Assembly: GCA_030849065.1 (NCBI GenBank)
Contig: JASAON010001647.1
Span: forward strand, 100,277 to 164,276
DNA: 64,000 nucleotides
Reading direction: 5' to 3'
Source of the DNA: Jaenimonas drosophilae
Lineage: Eukaryota; Euglenozoa; Kinetoplastea; Trypanosomatida; Trypanosomatidae
Shown here: positions 19,703 through 28,390 of the stretch, in pieces
Position numbering within the stretch: the first letter of the stretch is position 1
How the letters are laid out: each line of letters begins with the position of its first letter
Notes under the pieces: generated by a model
What the model was told of the DNA's origin: nothing
What the model saw: the letters and a program-made list of their open reading frames with translations, nothing else
Database searches by the model: none
Made by a program: the position numbers and the translations under genes

Positions 19703-20002
19703 CTCGTCTTAAGAGAAGTGAGAGTGGAATGCGGAATCGCACGATACCAAGCCACAGGCTAGTGCTTAATAACTCTAGATGATGGTGGTTGCTGCAACTA
19801 CGGTATAAAAAAAAAAACAGAGCAATGTCAGATCATCAGTAGAAACAGTGTAGTTGGGATGGAAGTTTGAATACCACTCATGCACGTGGATATGCAGGAG
19901 AAGCATGTGTGACAAAAGAAGAAGGAGTCTTCAGTGAAGCTCTTGGTGATCTATGACAGCAAAAAAGCAGCAGCAACCGATCTAGCCGCCTTCATGGACT
20001 CA

Positions 20003-21772
20003 TCATCGTTGAAATCCCACTCCGCACCACGCAGGGGCGTGCGTGTGAGGGCGGTAGAGTACCGAGTGAATCTTTGCTGTGGAGTCACACTGACGGACAA
20101 AGGCAGGGTCCATCCACTGAACGCGCGGGTCGGCCGACAACCCTTCCGGGTTCACGTCGGAGGGCTGACTTCCCTCCACGATCCGCAGCACACTATTCGC
20201 TGTGGGGTCCAAATAGCGAGGTGTACGGGAAACAAGGGCAGAGGATGTTGGCTGTAGCCGTGGAGCTTCCAGGGCTCGCATTGAGGTCCTCCGTTCTGCC
20301 TCATGATGGGCAGTAAGCTGATCCCGTCGTCGTTGGGTCCACGCAAGATCCTTCGTCCACCGTTCTTGCAGAGCCTGGCGGTTCAGAGCTGCTGCTTCAC
20401 GCCGAAGATTCCGCTCGCGTTTCTGAACCTCGACGGCCTCCATGCATTCGTGCCCCAATTCTTCCAGCGCGGCTTCGCGTCGTCGAATAACGTCCATCTG
20501 TCTCTTGTGCTCGGCATGCTTGCGTGCAGTCCGCGTCTTCTCATCAACCTCCTCCGCCTTGTGCAAAGTTTCCAGACGATCACGTTCTCGCTGGCCACGC
20601 CACACTTCGAGCCGCTTCTTGAGCTTTGCCTGCCGTTGAAGCCGTGCAGACTCCTTCTCACGAGCTGATGTGGCAGTAGAGGCTGCTTCTAACGCCGACC
20701 TCCATTGCCGTATGTGTTGCTTCCCCGCCTCCACTTCCTTCTTCTCTAGGTGGTACGCATCGATGAGGTGCTTGCGAGCTTCAACGAGACGCACATACCG
20801 AAGATACAGCTCGACATGGTGATCAATATCACGAGGTTGCACGAATTGAGAGAGCTTCTCTTGAGCCATTTCACGTACATCGGCAAAGGGAAGCCTGCTA
20901 AAGCCGTGGAGCGAGTCGGTCGGCTCACCCACAGTGGGCTGTGTTTGGCGCACCGCTGACTGGGCACGAAGGACAGCCTGAAGAAAACGATCGTGCAGAT
21001 CATCTGGCCATCCGAGGGTTACTCCACCATGTTGAGACAAGAAGGAGTAGTACTCTGCGTTGACCACATCCGCTTCTTGCTTGAGTTGCTGTAAGCGAGC
21101 ATGTCCATCTGCAATCCCAGGCGCAGCAGGTGAAGACGTGGCGACTGCAGCCTGGGTGGACGCAGCCGCGCTTGGCCCCGAAGCAATCGGTACCACCGAC
21201 CGCCGCGCGGCACATAAATCACCTTGTTGGTTGGTTTGCGCAGAAGCTCCGACAGCAACGGTGGATCTACTCCTCTTTCCCAAAGCCTCTGCGCATGCTT
21301 CGAAGCGTCCCTCTTGTGAAATGGCAGCCTCTTCCGCGAGAAGCGGCGACCACCATTGATGAAGGCTCTGGCGCGCCTCTTGAAGAGCTCGCGTATATCC
21401 CTCTCGAGCCTTCTCAACACCAAGAGGCGAGGAATGATGCGTGGATCCATCAGGGTTGGAACCAAATCCATCATGTGCCAGCAACGCATCACGTTGGGCG
21501 CTTCGAACAATGGAAACCATTCGAGCGCATTGTTGTGCCAATTGTCGCTGAGACTGTTGCAACATAAAGGATTCGTGTTGCCTATACTGTCTATAGGTGC
21601 GGAGCGTTGTTCCATCATCATTGACTGCAGATGTACAAGGAGCTGACGCCTGCGCCTGCAAAGACGCCTCGATAGAGTCTTGGGCATCCGACAGAAGTCC
21701 ATACTCCAAAACCGTGGCATTTCCGCTGGTAGGCGCATGCGAGGCATATGCATGATGCATAGGCAGCGCCAT
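20003..21772 (-). CDS. Coiled-coil protein, CCDC112/CCDC148-like
   Basis: This 589-residue soluble protein is dominated by charged heptad-like helices. Residues from about 340 to 520 are almost continuous coiled coil, rich in Arg, Lys, Glu and Gln (for example RKHAEHKRQMDVIRRREAAL). Before that, near residues 250-340, a segment reading DDLHDRFLQAVLRA, then VQPRDIDHHVELYLRYVRLVEARKHLI, resembles the region of CCDC112 and CCDC148 where a WD/DxxxFL element and an IxxHxxWYxxYLxL element precede the coil. Animal relatives are linked to centriolar satellites and cilia. A flagellar or basal-body role here is inference. The C-terminus is Pro- and aromatic-rich and ends CGVGFQR. No catalytic domain is seen. 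Confidence 0.6.
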   Translation of the reverse strand: MALPMHHAYASHAPTSGNATVLEYGLLSDAQDSIEASLQAQASAPCTSAVNDDGTTLRTYRQYRQHESFMLQQSQRQLAQQCARMVSIVRSAQRDALLAHDGFGSNPDGSTHHSSPLGVEKAREGYTRALQEARQSLHQWWSPLLAEEAAISQEGRFEACAEALGKRSRSTVAVGASAQTNQQGDLCAARRSVVPIASGPSAAASTQAAVATSSPAAPGIADGHARLQQLKQEADVVNAEYYSFLSQHGGVTLGWPDDLHDRFLQAVLRAQSAVRQTQPTVGEPTDSLHGFSRLPFADVREMAQEKLSQFVQPRDIDHHVELYLRYVRLVEARKHLIDAYHLEKKEVEAGKQHIRQWRSALEAASTATSAREKESARLQRQAKLKKRLEVWRGQRERDRLETLHKAEEVDEKTRTARKHAEHKRQMDVIRRREAALEELGHECMEAVEVQKRERNLRREAAALNRQALQERWTKDLAWTQRRRDQLTAHHEAERRTSMRALEAPRLQPTSSALVSRTPRYLDPTANSVLRIVEGSQPSDVNPEGLSADPRVQWMDPAFVRQCDSTAKIHSVLYRPHTHAPAWCGVGFQR

Positions 21773-22253
21773 AATTGGGAGGCCGTTAATGAAAAACCTT
21801 CACGGGCATCTTAAGAAGAGAAGTAAATGGGTGAAAATAAGAGCCATGTGCATCATTAGTGGAGGCCGCATCTAAATATCAGTAGTCCTTCATGTCCCAC
21901 AAAGCACCACAAATAGCTTCATCCATACAGTGGTTGAGACTGTTGGCAACGGTGGTTGGCCTTGAAGAGTGTTTGATGGCAGAAGAGGGAGGAGGAGTAG
22001 TGGTAGGAAAGGCCTCGTTCACCATAGAGTGGAGCTTCTTTTTACACGAATACTTTCGGGAGTAAATTGATGTACCAAACTACGTTGTTTTGTCTTCGAG
22101 ATTCAGCCACCAAGATAGATCGATCAAGCAGACCATCAACAACAGTCAGAGCCATATGGCTACGACAATTGCGACCTCAGCAGAAGCATGAGCAACAGCA
22201 CCAGCATCGGGGACTAGAGTGAATGGTTGTGGTGTCTCACCACAAAAAAACCA
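21773..22253. other. Intergenic region between coiled-coil and kinase genes
   Basis: A 481-bp stretch with no credible gene. A T-rich segment near 22035-22075 and an A run at 22241-22247 are the only notable features. No RNA gene signature was seen. Confidence 0.4.
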
Positions 22254-23978
22254 TTACTGAAGCCCATCTAGAAGGCTCTTAGTCATGATATCGGTGAGGC
22301 GGCTCTGAACTTCCTTCGCTGAGGGGCGTTTCCATGGATTGTAGGTGAGAAGCTCCACAATCAACTGCGTCAAGTCATTGCTATAACCTCTTCGTTGCAC
22401 ATAAAACCGTACGCAGTCACTCAAACTCTCCTTTCCACGGCGGCTTTCCGCGGGTGAGTCGATGCGTCGATTTGGCCGAAGTACGCTCGTCAGGTTCGAT
22501 GCCTGAATGGCCCTCAGGTCATCCTGTGTGGCCCACATTTCTGCATTTAGAGCTACCGACTTGTTTGTGGATAAATCCTTCACTAACACGTATTCTGGCA
22601 TAACAGTGAGTACATACAGAAAGACCCCAAGACTCCACATGTCTGAGGCGGGCATAAGTCTGTGGTAGTGGACTGTCTCTGGTGCCATGGAGTCAAATGT
22701 TCCAATGTCCGTCTTCACAGCTCCCTGGTAGTCAAAGACTTCACAGCTCGCATCCAGGTCCATGAGAACGATTTGTTGTCGGTGATTGTAGAACATCACA
22801 TTTTCGACCTTAATGTCGCCGTGTGCAATTGGTGGATTGTGATCGTGAAGGAAGCACAGGGCGGAAGAAAGCTGCAGCGCAATGGAACACACAAACGACT
22901 CTTCAAACTTGGAGGATGCAGGTAGATTCATGATCTCGGTCGCAACGCTTCCTTCATCATAGTACGGCATCACAATGCGTAGGGTACGCCGATCAGGTCG
23001 AATCTGCACAGCCAAGTATTCTACTAGATGAGGATCTTGCATCACAGTGAGAAGCCGAACGGATTTTTGATACTGTCGTACAGCCTCCTTCTCATTGTCG
23101 AACTTAATCTGCTTCACAACTACTTCCGTCAGGGACTGATTTGGGCAGAAGAAGCGGCTTGGGCTGTGGAGGTCATTGAAACCATCACCTCGGGGACTGA
23201 CAACTCGGTAAAGAAAAGCAGTTCCCTGGGCACCCTTGGCGAGCTCCTTCACTCGGACAATGCTCTGGAGCAGTCCTGTATCCCCACATGCGTAGCCATA
23301 CTCGGGATCATCTGCCAGTAGGCCATACTTCACACCAGATCCTTTCATGTGGGTTTGCATATGCTCACGCATTTCCACATGCACAATGGCTCGACCACAG
23401 TGATTGCAGCGACAGGCAGAGGCCTTGTGAACGGACCCGACTGATGAGAGAACCAGGTATGAGGCATAGAGGCTCGAGCGCTCTTGCCATATGAGTTCGG
23501 CATCATCCTCCGAGAAGCCCAGAACTGTGCCGTAGGTGAGATGAGCAGGAAAACCACCCATGGGTTTCGTGACCACTGCGATATGACAGTTCTTTGGCGC
23601 AGGAAGCGGAACCGGAATCCGCTGGTCTCGACTAAGATACGCCAGCCGAACTCCACGGGCATCTCTTGGGCCGTTCATGCGAGGAAGTGGGATCCCCATC
23701 TCCTCCGCTAATGGGTGATATATGGAGGGTATCGGGTCTCCATCACGTTGGCCATTAAAAAGCTGGTTAATGAGCTCACGGGCGCCTTTTTCCTTGAGAG
23801 ATGGATGATGATGATCTGGATCTGGGCGTTGTACGTCGTTCTGGCGAGGAGATACAGCAGTCACAACAGACTGATGGTTGTCCACAAAAGCAGGTTCTCG
23901 AGGAGTATTGCTGCTGCTTGCCCCCTGTGGATTTGTCTTCGGGAGATGGTAGCACGCTGGTAGGGGTAAGCCCGACAT
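22254..23978 (-). CDS. Serine/threonine protein kinase with N-terminal C2H2-like zinc finger
   Basis: The product is 574 residues. The N-terminal 180 residues include a CNHC ... HMQTH element (C-x2-C-x11-H-x3-H) that could bind one zinc. The kinase domain runs from about residue 235 to the end. It has a modified glycine loop (KGAQGTAF), the ATP-anchoring lysine in EVVVKQI near residue 288, a catalytic loop HGDIKVEN near residue 385, and DLD in place of DFG near residue 406. It also has an APE motif (SMAPETVHYHR) and the DMWSLGVFLY helix F sequence. Lys, catalytic Asp, Asn and Mg-binding Asp are all kept, so activity is likely. HRD is HGD, making it a non-RD kinase. The stretch HDHNPPIAHGDIKVEN recalls the NAK group, but I would not assign a family. 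A membrane helix is absent. Confidence 0.88.
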   Translation of the reverse strand: MSGLPLPACYHLPKTNPQGASSSNTPREPAFVDNHQSVVTAVSPRQNDVQRPDPDHHHPSLKEKGARELINQLFNGQRDGDPIPSIYHPLAEEMGIPLPRMNGPRDARGVRLAYLSRDQRIPVPLPAPKNCHIAVVTKPMGGFPAHLTYGTVLGFSEDDAELIWQERSSLYASYLVLSSVGSVHKASACRCNHCGRAIVHVEMREHMQTHMKGSGVKYGLLADDPEYGYACGDTGLLQSIVRVKELAKGAQGTAFLYRVVSPRGDGFNDLHSPSRFFCPNQSLTEVVVKQIKFDNEKEAVRQYQKSVRLLTVMQDPHLVEYLAVQIRPDRRTLRIVMPYYDEGSVATEIMNLPASSKFEESFVCSIALQLSSALCFLHDHNPPIAHGDIKVENVMFYNHRQQIVLMDLDASCEVFDYQGAVKTDIGTFDSMAPETVHYHRLMPASDMWSLGVFLYVLTVMPEYVLVKDLSTNKSVALNAEMWATQDDLRAIQASNLTSVLRPNRRIDSPAESRRGKESLSDCVRFYVQRRGYSNDLTQLIVELLTYNPWKRPSAKEVQSRLTDIMTKSLLDGLQ

Positions 23979-24662
23979 TGGGACGGGCGGACGCTAAGAG
24001 TCGGATACACCAAAGGAGGGCCCCAATGACGTGAGAGTCTGAGAATACAGAAAGGATGCACTCCACCTTCTCCGTGGGGTTGAGGCAGCCGGAAATGTGG
24101 GGACAGAGGTCTCGGTCAGCAGAATGAAAAAGCAGTGTATTATCAAAGTAGATGAGGGTAGCGGGATAGAGAGCACGCTAGAGAGAGTGCCAACTCTGTC
24201 GGGGGAGCTCTTGTGAGCGAGCTCCGCTTGTGTATGGCAACCAAACAAACAAAATAAAAAAAAGTAGATAGAGGGGGTGGGTTGTTCCCTAAATCTCTAT
24301 CCTCCTTTTACCTTATCATGCACGAGATGATGATGGAGAAAGAAACAGAAAAACTTGCGTGCTGTCACCTGTTGAGATTCACATAGGTACGTGTGGGAAC
24401 CTGAACACGAGCCGAGACCCTTCACACATCTTCGCTTGCGTGCTTGGAAATTGTGGCGAAGCGCCGGAACGCCCTTCGCATAAGTCCAGTCACTTATCTT
24501 AACTTTTATATTTGGGAGAAGGATGGGAACAAGTCCACATTTTAGTACTGTTAAACGAAACGGGGACACTGGTTCGATGCCAAGGACCTGAGAGCGCCGA
24601 ATGAGCTTCTTTCCACTAACATCTGTTGGGTTACCGCACCTCAACATTTGTATGCTAGCCCA
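23979..24662. other. Intergenic region between kinase and RRP1 genes
   Basis: A 684-bp gap. It contains an A-rich segment at 24243-24265 (polypyrimidine on the minus strand), fitting the kinase leader. A minus-strand frame at 24647-24297 could encode 116 residues, but it has no recognisable domain, is rich in Lys, Cys and Phe, and I do not call it a gene. A GGTTCGATGCC string near 24571 resembles a tRNA T-arm loop, but no pairing stem flanks it. Confidence 0.4.
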
Positions 24663-26513
24663 CTACTCCTTCTCGCCACCAAACAGATCTTCTTTGGTTA
24701 GCTTATAGCTCTTCTTCCGCTTGGTATCCCGAGCAACCTTCTTCGGGCGTTTTTCTTCCTTCACGATGCGGGCTCGTAATTCTTTATCGTCGATCACTTC
24801 TCCAGCCTTCATGGATGCCCGGCGAGTCTTCACCTTCACATTGAGCTCCTTCTTCTTTTCTGACTTTCGAATCTGGCGCACGGCGCTACGTTCATCACGC
24901 ACGCGCTTGCGGATGTCATTGATATCTTCAATCTCCTTCACCACCCGCTTGCGCTGAGCCGTTCGAGTAAGGGTTTGGTAGGCATCAGGGTCTGCTGCTT
25001 GCTTCAGCACAAGCTCTGCCTCTGAGAACATTACTCGCACTGCGCGAACGGTTCCTCGAGCGACGGAAAACTCTTTGCAGAGCTTACACAAGGCGAACAC
25101 AATCTCAGTGGTCTCCTTCACAGCAATGTCCTCAGCTTCCTCGCGGAGCTCCTCCTTCGCCTTGGGAACTGACTTTGCAGATTTCCGCGCAGCCTTCAGC
25201 TGCTCCATCAGATGCTCCGCTCGTCGCTTGGCCAGTACTCCACCAGCAATGGGGGGAAAGTAATTATCCAGCACTCGCTTCTCCACAAAATTTCCTTGGC
25301 TCATTGCGTAGAGCGGAATACCCGCGGAGAGGGCAACGAACAGCTCCTTTGATAGGTACGTACGACTCAGTTCATCGAAGGCTACATCGCACAGATGCAT
25401 TGTGAGGCCGGTGCTGGTGGTGTTGGGAAAAACCTGAAGCTGCAAAATGTAGAAGATCTGGTCCACTGCCTCGCGAGTAGCTTGGAAGGGAGCGAGTGCC
25501 TCTCCACAGTAACGGGCAGGGATGCGAAGGGCAGTAAGAAATTCCTCAGTCGTCGATTCTGGGTGAGCTGGTGCGCCAGCCTTAGGTTTTGAATTAGTCT
25601 TTCGAGTGGTCGTGCGCTCATGGGTTGTGGATGGCGACTTCTCGTGCTCATGTAGCTGTTTCACAAACAACACCCACTGGAATACCATCTTTCGAACGAG
25701 CGCAAGATACTTATCCAGACGGTACCGATCAATGGTGGGCCACTCGCGAGAAAGAACCCGGAAGAGTGAGCCGTAGAAGAGGATCTTGGTTCGTGTGGTG
25801 CGTGGGGCCTGCAGCAACTGGGCAATGCGCTGAGCGCACTCCAGCTGCACGAGCGGCTTGTCAGAATGCCACATGCAGAAATGAATACCCCGGGATAATT
25901 TCAGAAACAGGAGCTCCACATCGCACCACGCGTCCATCCATCGCTGGTACCGCTTCCAGTGAGAATCATCCTGGCTGGGTGGTGAGTGTGGGCTACGAGA
26001 AGACTCCTCCGAATCTGAGCTACTTTGTTCCTCATCCGGAAGTTCCGTTTCACCATAACGTCCGTATCCAACCATGGCTTCTTTCTCTAGCTTACGTTTC
26101 TTTCGAAGCTGCTTCACCGCTTCACGTCGTCGCTCCACTCGATCCTTTTTCTGTGAACTCTCGCGGTAAAGCTGAAGAGCTAGGGGAAGGTTGTCGTAGT
26201 GGTACGGACAAGGGCGCTTGGGATTTGCAGAAGCAGTCACTGCAACAGAATGGATTTCGTCGGCGTACTCCCGCTCCATGGCCTCGATTGGTTTTGTGAT
26301 GCGCTCCAAGTACCTGGGAAGCTCCGCTAACACCTCATCTCGAACAACCACCTCGTTGTGTGCGAGTCTCTTGCACAACAGCTCAACGGTTACCATCTCA
26401 GACTGTAGGTCGATGCTGCCGCCGGGCAGCGAGTCGGGAGAAACCTCTGGGTCTGGGTAGTTGATGGGGAGCTGCGCCTCCCGCTTCCGGAGATCCTTCT
26501 TCTTAATTTTCAT
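24663..26513 (-). CDS. RRP1: Ribosomal RNA processing protein 1 (RRP1/NOP52)
   Basis: Nucleolar factor needed for rRNA processing of the large subunit. The family signature is clear. VELLCKRLAHNEVVVRDEVL at about residue 45 corresponds to the conserved FAxxLAxNExxxRDxAL start. GIHFCMWHSDKPLVQLECAQRIAQLL and the later SREWPTIDRYRLDKYLALVRKM match the two most conserved blocks. The protein is 616 residues, with a Ser-rich acidic insert near residue 170 and a strongly basic, coiled C-terminal tail (many KRK, KKK and RAR clusters ending KKSYKLTKEDLFGGEKE), fitting nucleolar targeting. The ATG at 26513 begins MKIKKKDLRKREAQ, an N-terminal basic start. No frame disruption is seen. Confidence 0.9.
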   Translation of the reverse strand: MKIKKKDLRKREAQLPINYPDPEVSPDSLPGGSIDLQSEMVTVELLCKRLAHNEVVVRDEVLAELPRYLERITKPIEAMEREYADEIHSVAVTASANPKRPCPYHYDNLPLALQLYRESSQKKDRVERRREAVKQLRKKRKLEKEAMVGYGRYGETELPDEEQSSSDSEESSRSPHSPPSQDDSHWKRYQRWMDAWCDVELLFLKLSRGIHFCMWHSDKPLVQLECAQRIAQLLQAPRTTRTKILFYGSLFRVLSREWPTIDRYRLDKYLALVRKMVFQWVLFVKQLHEHEKSPSTTHERTTTRKTNSKPKAGAPAHPESTTEEFLTALRIPARYCGEALAPFQATREAVDQIFYILQLQVFPNTTSTGLTMHLCDVAFDELSRTYLSKELFVALSAGIPLYAMSQGNFVEKRVLDNYFPPIAGGVLAKRRAEHLMEQLKAARKSAKSVPKAKEELREEAEDIAVKETTEIVFALCKLCKEFSVARGTVRAVRVMFSEAELVLKQAADPDAYQTLTRTAQRKRVVKEIEDINDIRKRVRDERSAVRQIRKSEKKKELNVKVKTRRASMKAGEVIDDKELRARIVKEEKRPKKVARDTKRKKSYKLTKEDLFGGEKE

Positions 26514-27001
26514 GGTGTGATTAGGAGATCAATCCTGAGTGTATCTGAGAAAAATCAGGTTAACGCATCACGGGGTATGGAAGCCGGAGACGTGAAACCA
26601 AAGAGAGAAAGGGAGAGAGAGAGAGAGAGAGAACGGTGGTCCTGATATGATGAGACTTGGTTGAAGGAATCAAACTCGTGGTTAGCACAAGCCTTTGAGC
26701 GCATCGTTCCAACAGTGAAGCGAAGAACATGAACACACGACTGCACCTCACGGTTTCAACAGCGGTTGGAGGATGGTCCCTCAACTCTATCCCCTGTAGT
26801 TGGAAGAGAATACTGAAAAGAACAAAGGCATTGACATGCACATTCACCAACCGTGTGAAAGGACTATCCACAGAAAAGTCGTAATGGTAGTATCAACATC
26901 AACGTGGGCCTTACCCAAGAACCACCGCAGCTTCGCTTTGCAGTGGGAAAAAAAGATTCCATCATACCCACCCGAACAGGCCAATCGATCAAGAAGACCG
27001 A
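26514..27001. repeat. Intergenic region with a (GA)n microsatellite
   Basis: A 488-bp gap upstream of RRP1. It carries a GA dinucleotide run at about 26612-26632, which reads as a pure CT polypyrimidine tract on the minus strand and is therefore a good candidate for the RRP1 trans-splicing signal. Nothing else recognisable is present. Confidence 0.6.
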
Positions 27002-28114
27002 TTAATCACGGCCGCTGTTTTCCTCGTCATCCGGCAAAATGGTCAAAGTAGGAACGATGGGAGAATATGGAGCATCCAGTGGGCTATGGTGCGAGACGCT
27101 GGCATTCACGTGTGGGAAAGGCGGTCGTGTCAGTGATTCGTCGCCGCTGATACCAAAAAAAAGAACATTGGGTGAGTGCGGTGTGGTTCGATGCACTTCT
27201 TCCAAGTAGGCAATGCGGCTCTCGGCTTGCTGCAAAGCTCTAAGGAGATCGCTATCCCTGACGTACGACGTCGGTATGCGCTCCGTGATCTCACTATAAC
27301 CATGGATTTGCGGTTGCCGGGGTTGACCAGCAGAGGCCTTTCTTCGGCCTTTTCGGCACCGTGTGCTAGGTCGGCGTGGAAGCGGGTTCTCACTTTGTTT
27401 ACTCATGCTGGCCGACACTCCCGTTCCGGCAGTACCCAACTTCTCATCGAGAACAGGGCTCTTACCAGTTGCCAGGCACTTCCAAAAGGTTTGCAGGAGG
27501 ACAGCACGGCGCGCTGTCTCTTCCAGCTCGACACTCGTTCGCAGAGAGGACTCATGCTCTTCTTCCCACGTCAGCCGCTCCGTTTGCAGGAGAAGGACGG
27601 CCTCACGCCGCCACATGCGCTCTTCCTCAGCTCTCTCCTGAGCCTTCGCCACTCTCTGCCAGAGCTTATCGGCTTCTCTCCTATGGGCCTCTCTTTCCTC
27701 CAAGAGTAGGCGAGCGTGCTGCTGGTCATAATACCCTCCAGATGTCCCAACTCGCGTTCGCGTGTCATGGCCAGATGACAAATCCAACGACGGAGGGGGC
27801 ATTCTCCCGCGCAGCTGTTTCCATGACCCAGATGACAGGGTAGCAGCAAAGTGCATTCCACCTGTCGTTCTTCCTCTCTCCATATGCAATCTCTCTGAAC
27901 ACTGATCTCTCCTCGGCATAACGTGTGCACTAATATTATCCATCTCAGCAGCCAAATCTGGCGACCCGCTTCCGGGGAAATCTGCACGCGTAAGCCTAGG
28001 CTTGCTAGAGCTTCTCCGCTGGCAGGGAACCCCTTTCACTCCCTTTGCGGGTGGGGTGGGGAGAGGGGAGTGGACTAAGTTATTCCACTCCGACCCATCA
28101 CTTCTTCCAGTCAT
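27002..28114 (-). CDS. Hypothetical coiled-coil protein
   Basis: The product is 370 residues from the ATG at 28114. The open frame reaches 28168, but that extension starts at GTG, so the first ATG is used. The first 130 residues are disordered, rich in Ser, Pro, Arg and Gly. The middle (about residues 130-220) is a charged helix likely to form a coiled coil (LLLEEREAHRREADKLWQRV ... EERMWRREAVLLLQTERLTWEEE). A shorter second helix (LLRALQQAESRIAYLEEV) lies near residue 290. I recognise no family. The gene is supported by its position in the directional array and by an uninterrupted frame with helix periodicity. A cytoskeletal role would be a guess. Confidence 0.6.
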   Translation of the reverse strand: MTGRSDGSEWNNLVHSPLPTPPAKGVKGVPCQRRSSSKPRLTRADFPGSGSPDLAAEMDNISAHVMPRRDQCSERLHMERGRTTGGMHFAATLSSGSWKQLRGRMPPPSLDLSSGHDTRTRVGTSGGYYDQQHARLLLEEREAHRREADKLWQRVAKAQERAEEERMWRREAVLLLQTERLTWEEEHESSLRTSVELEETARRAVLLQTFWKCLATGKSPVLDEKLGTAGTGVSASMSKQSENPLPRRPSTRCRKGRRKASAGQPRQPQIHGYSEITERIPTSYVRDSDLLRALQQAESRIAYLEEVHRTTPHSPNVLFFGISGDESLTRPPFPHVNASVSHHSPLDAPYSPIVPTLTILPDDEENSGRD

Positions 28115-28390
28115 TCTCCAATCTGGCCAAAAGTTGTTTGGGGACCTTCCGACAGAAAAAATGCCCACGTAGGTCCGCTAATCTGTTTCCGTGCACTGAG
28201 TGTGAAAAGATGAAACCGGAGTTAGTGAAGGCATTGGGTTGGAGCAAATGGAGCAGCAAATCCATCTCAGACAGCTGTGATATGTTCGGATCATCAAAAG
28301 CAGAGTACGTTGTGACGTCGTGATTTGTAATTTACATTCCGTGTGGCCTTTCCATGATACATTCTCCATGGCGCATGTGCGGTGCTTTTC

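Noticed and set aside
24297..24647. 116-codon frame between RRP1 and the kinase, and a tRNA-like GGTTCGATGCC string
   Set aside because: No domain or codon bias for the frame, and no T-stem or acceptor pairing around the string.
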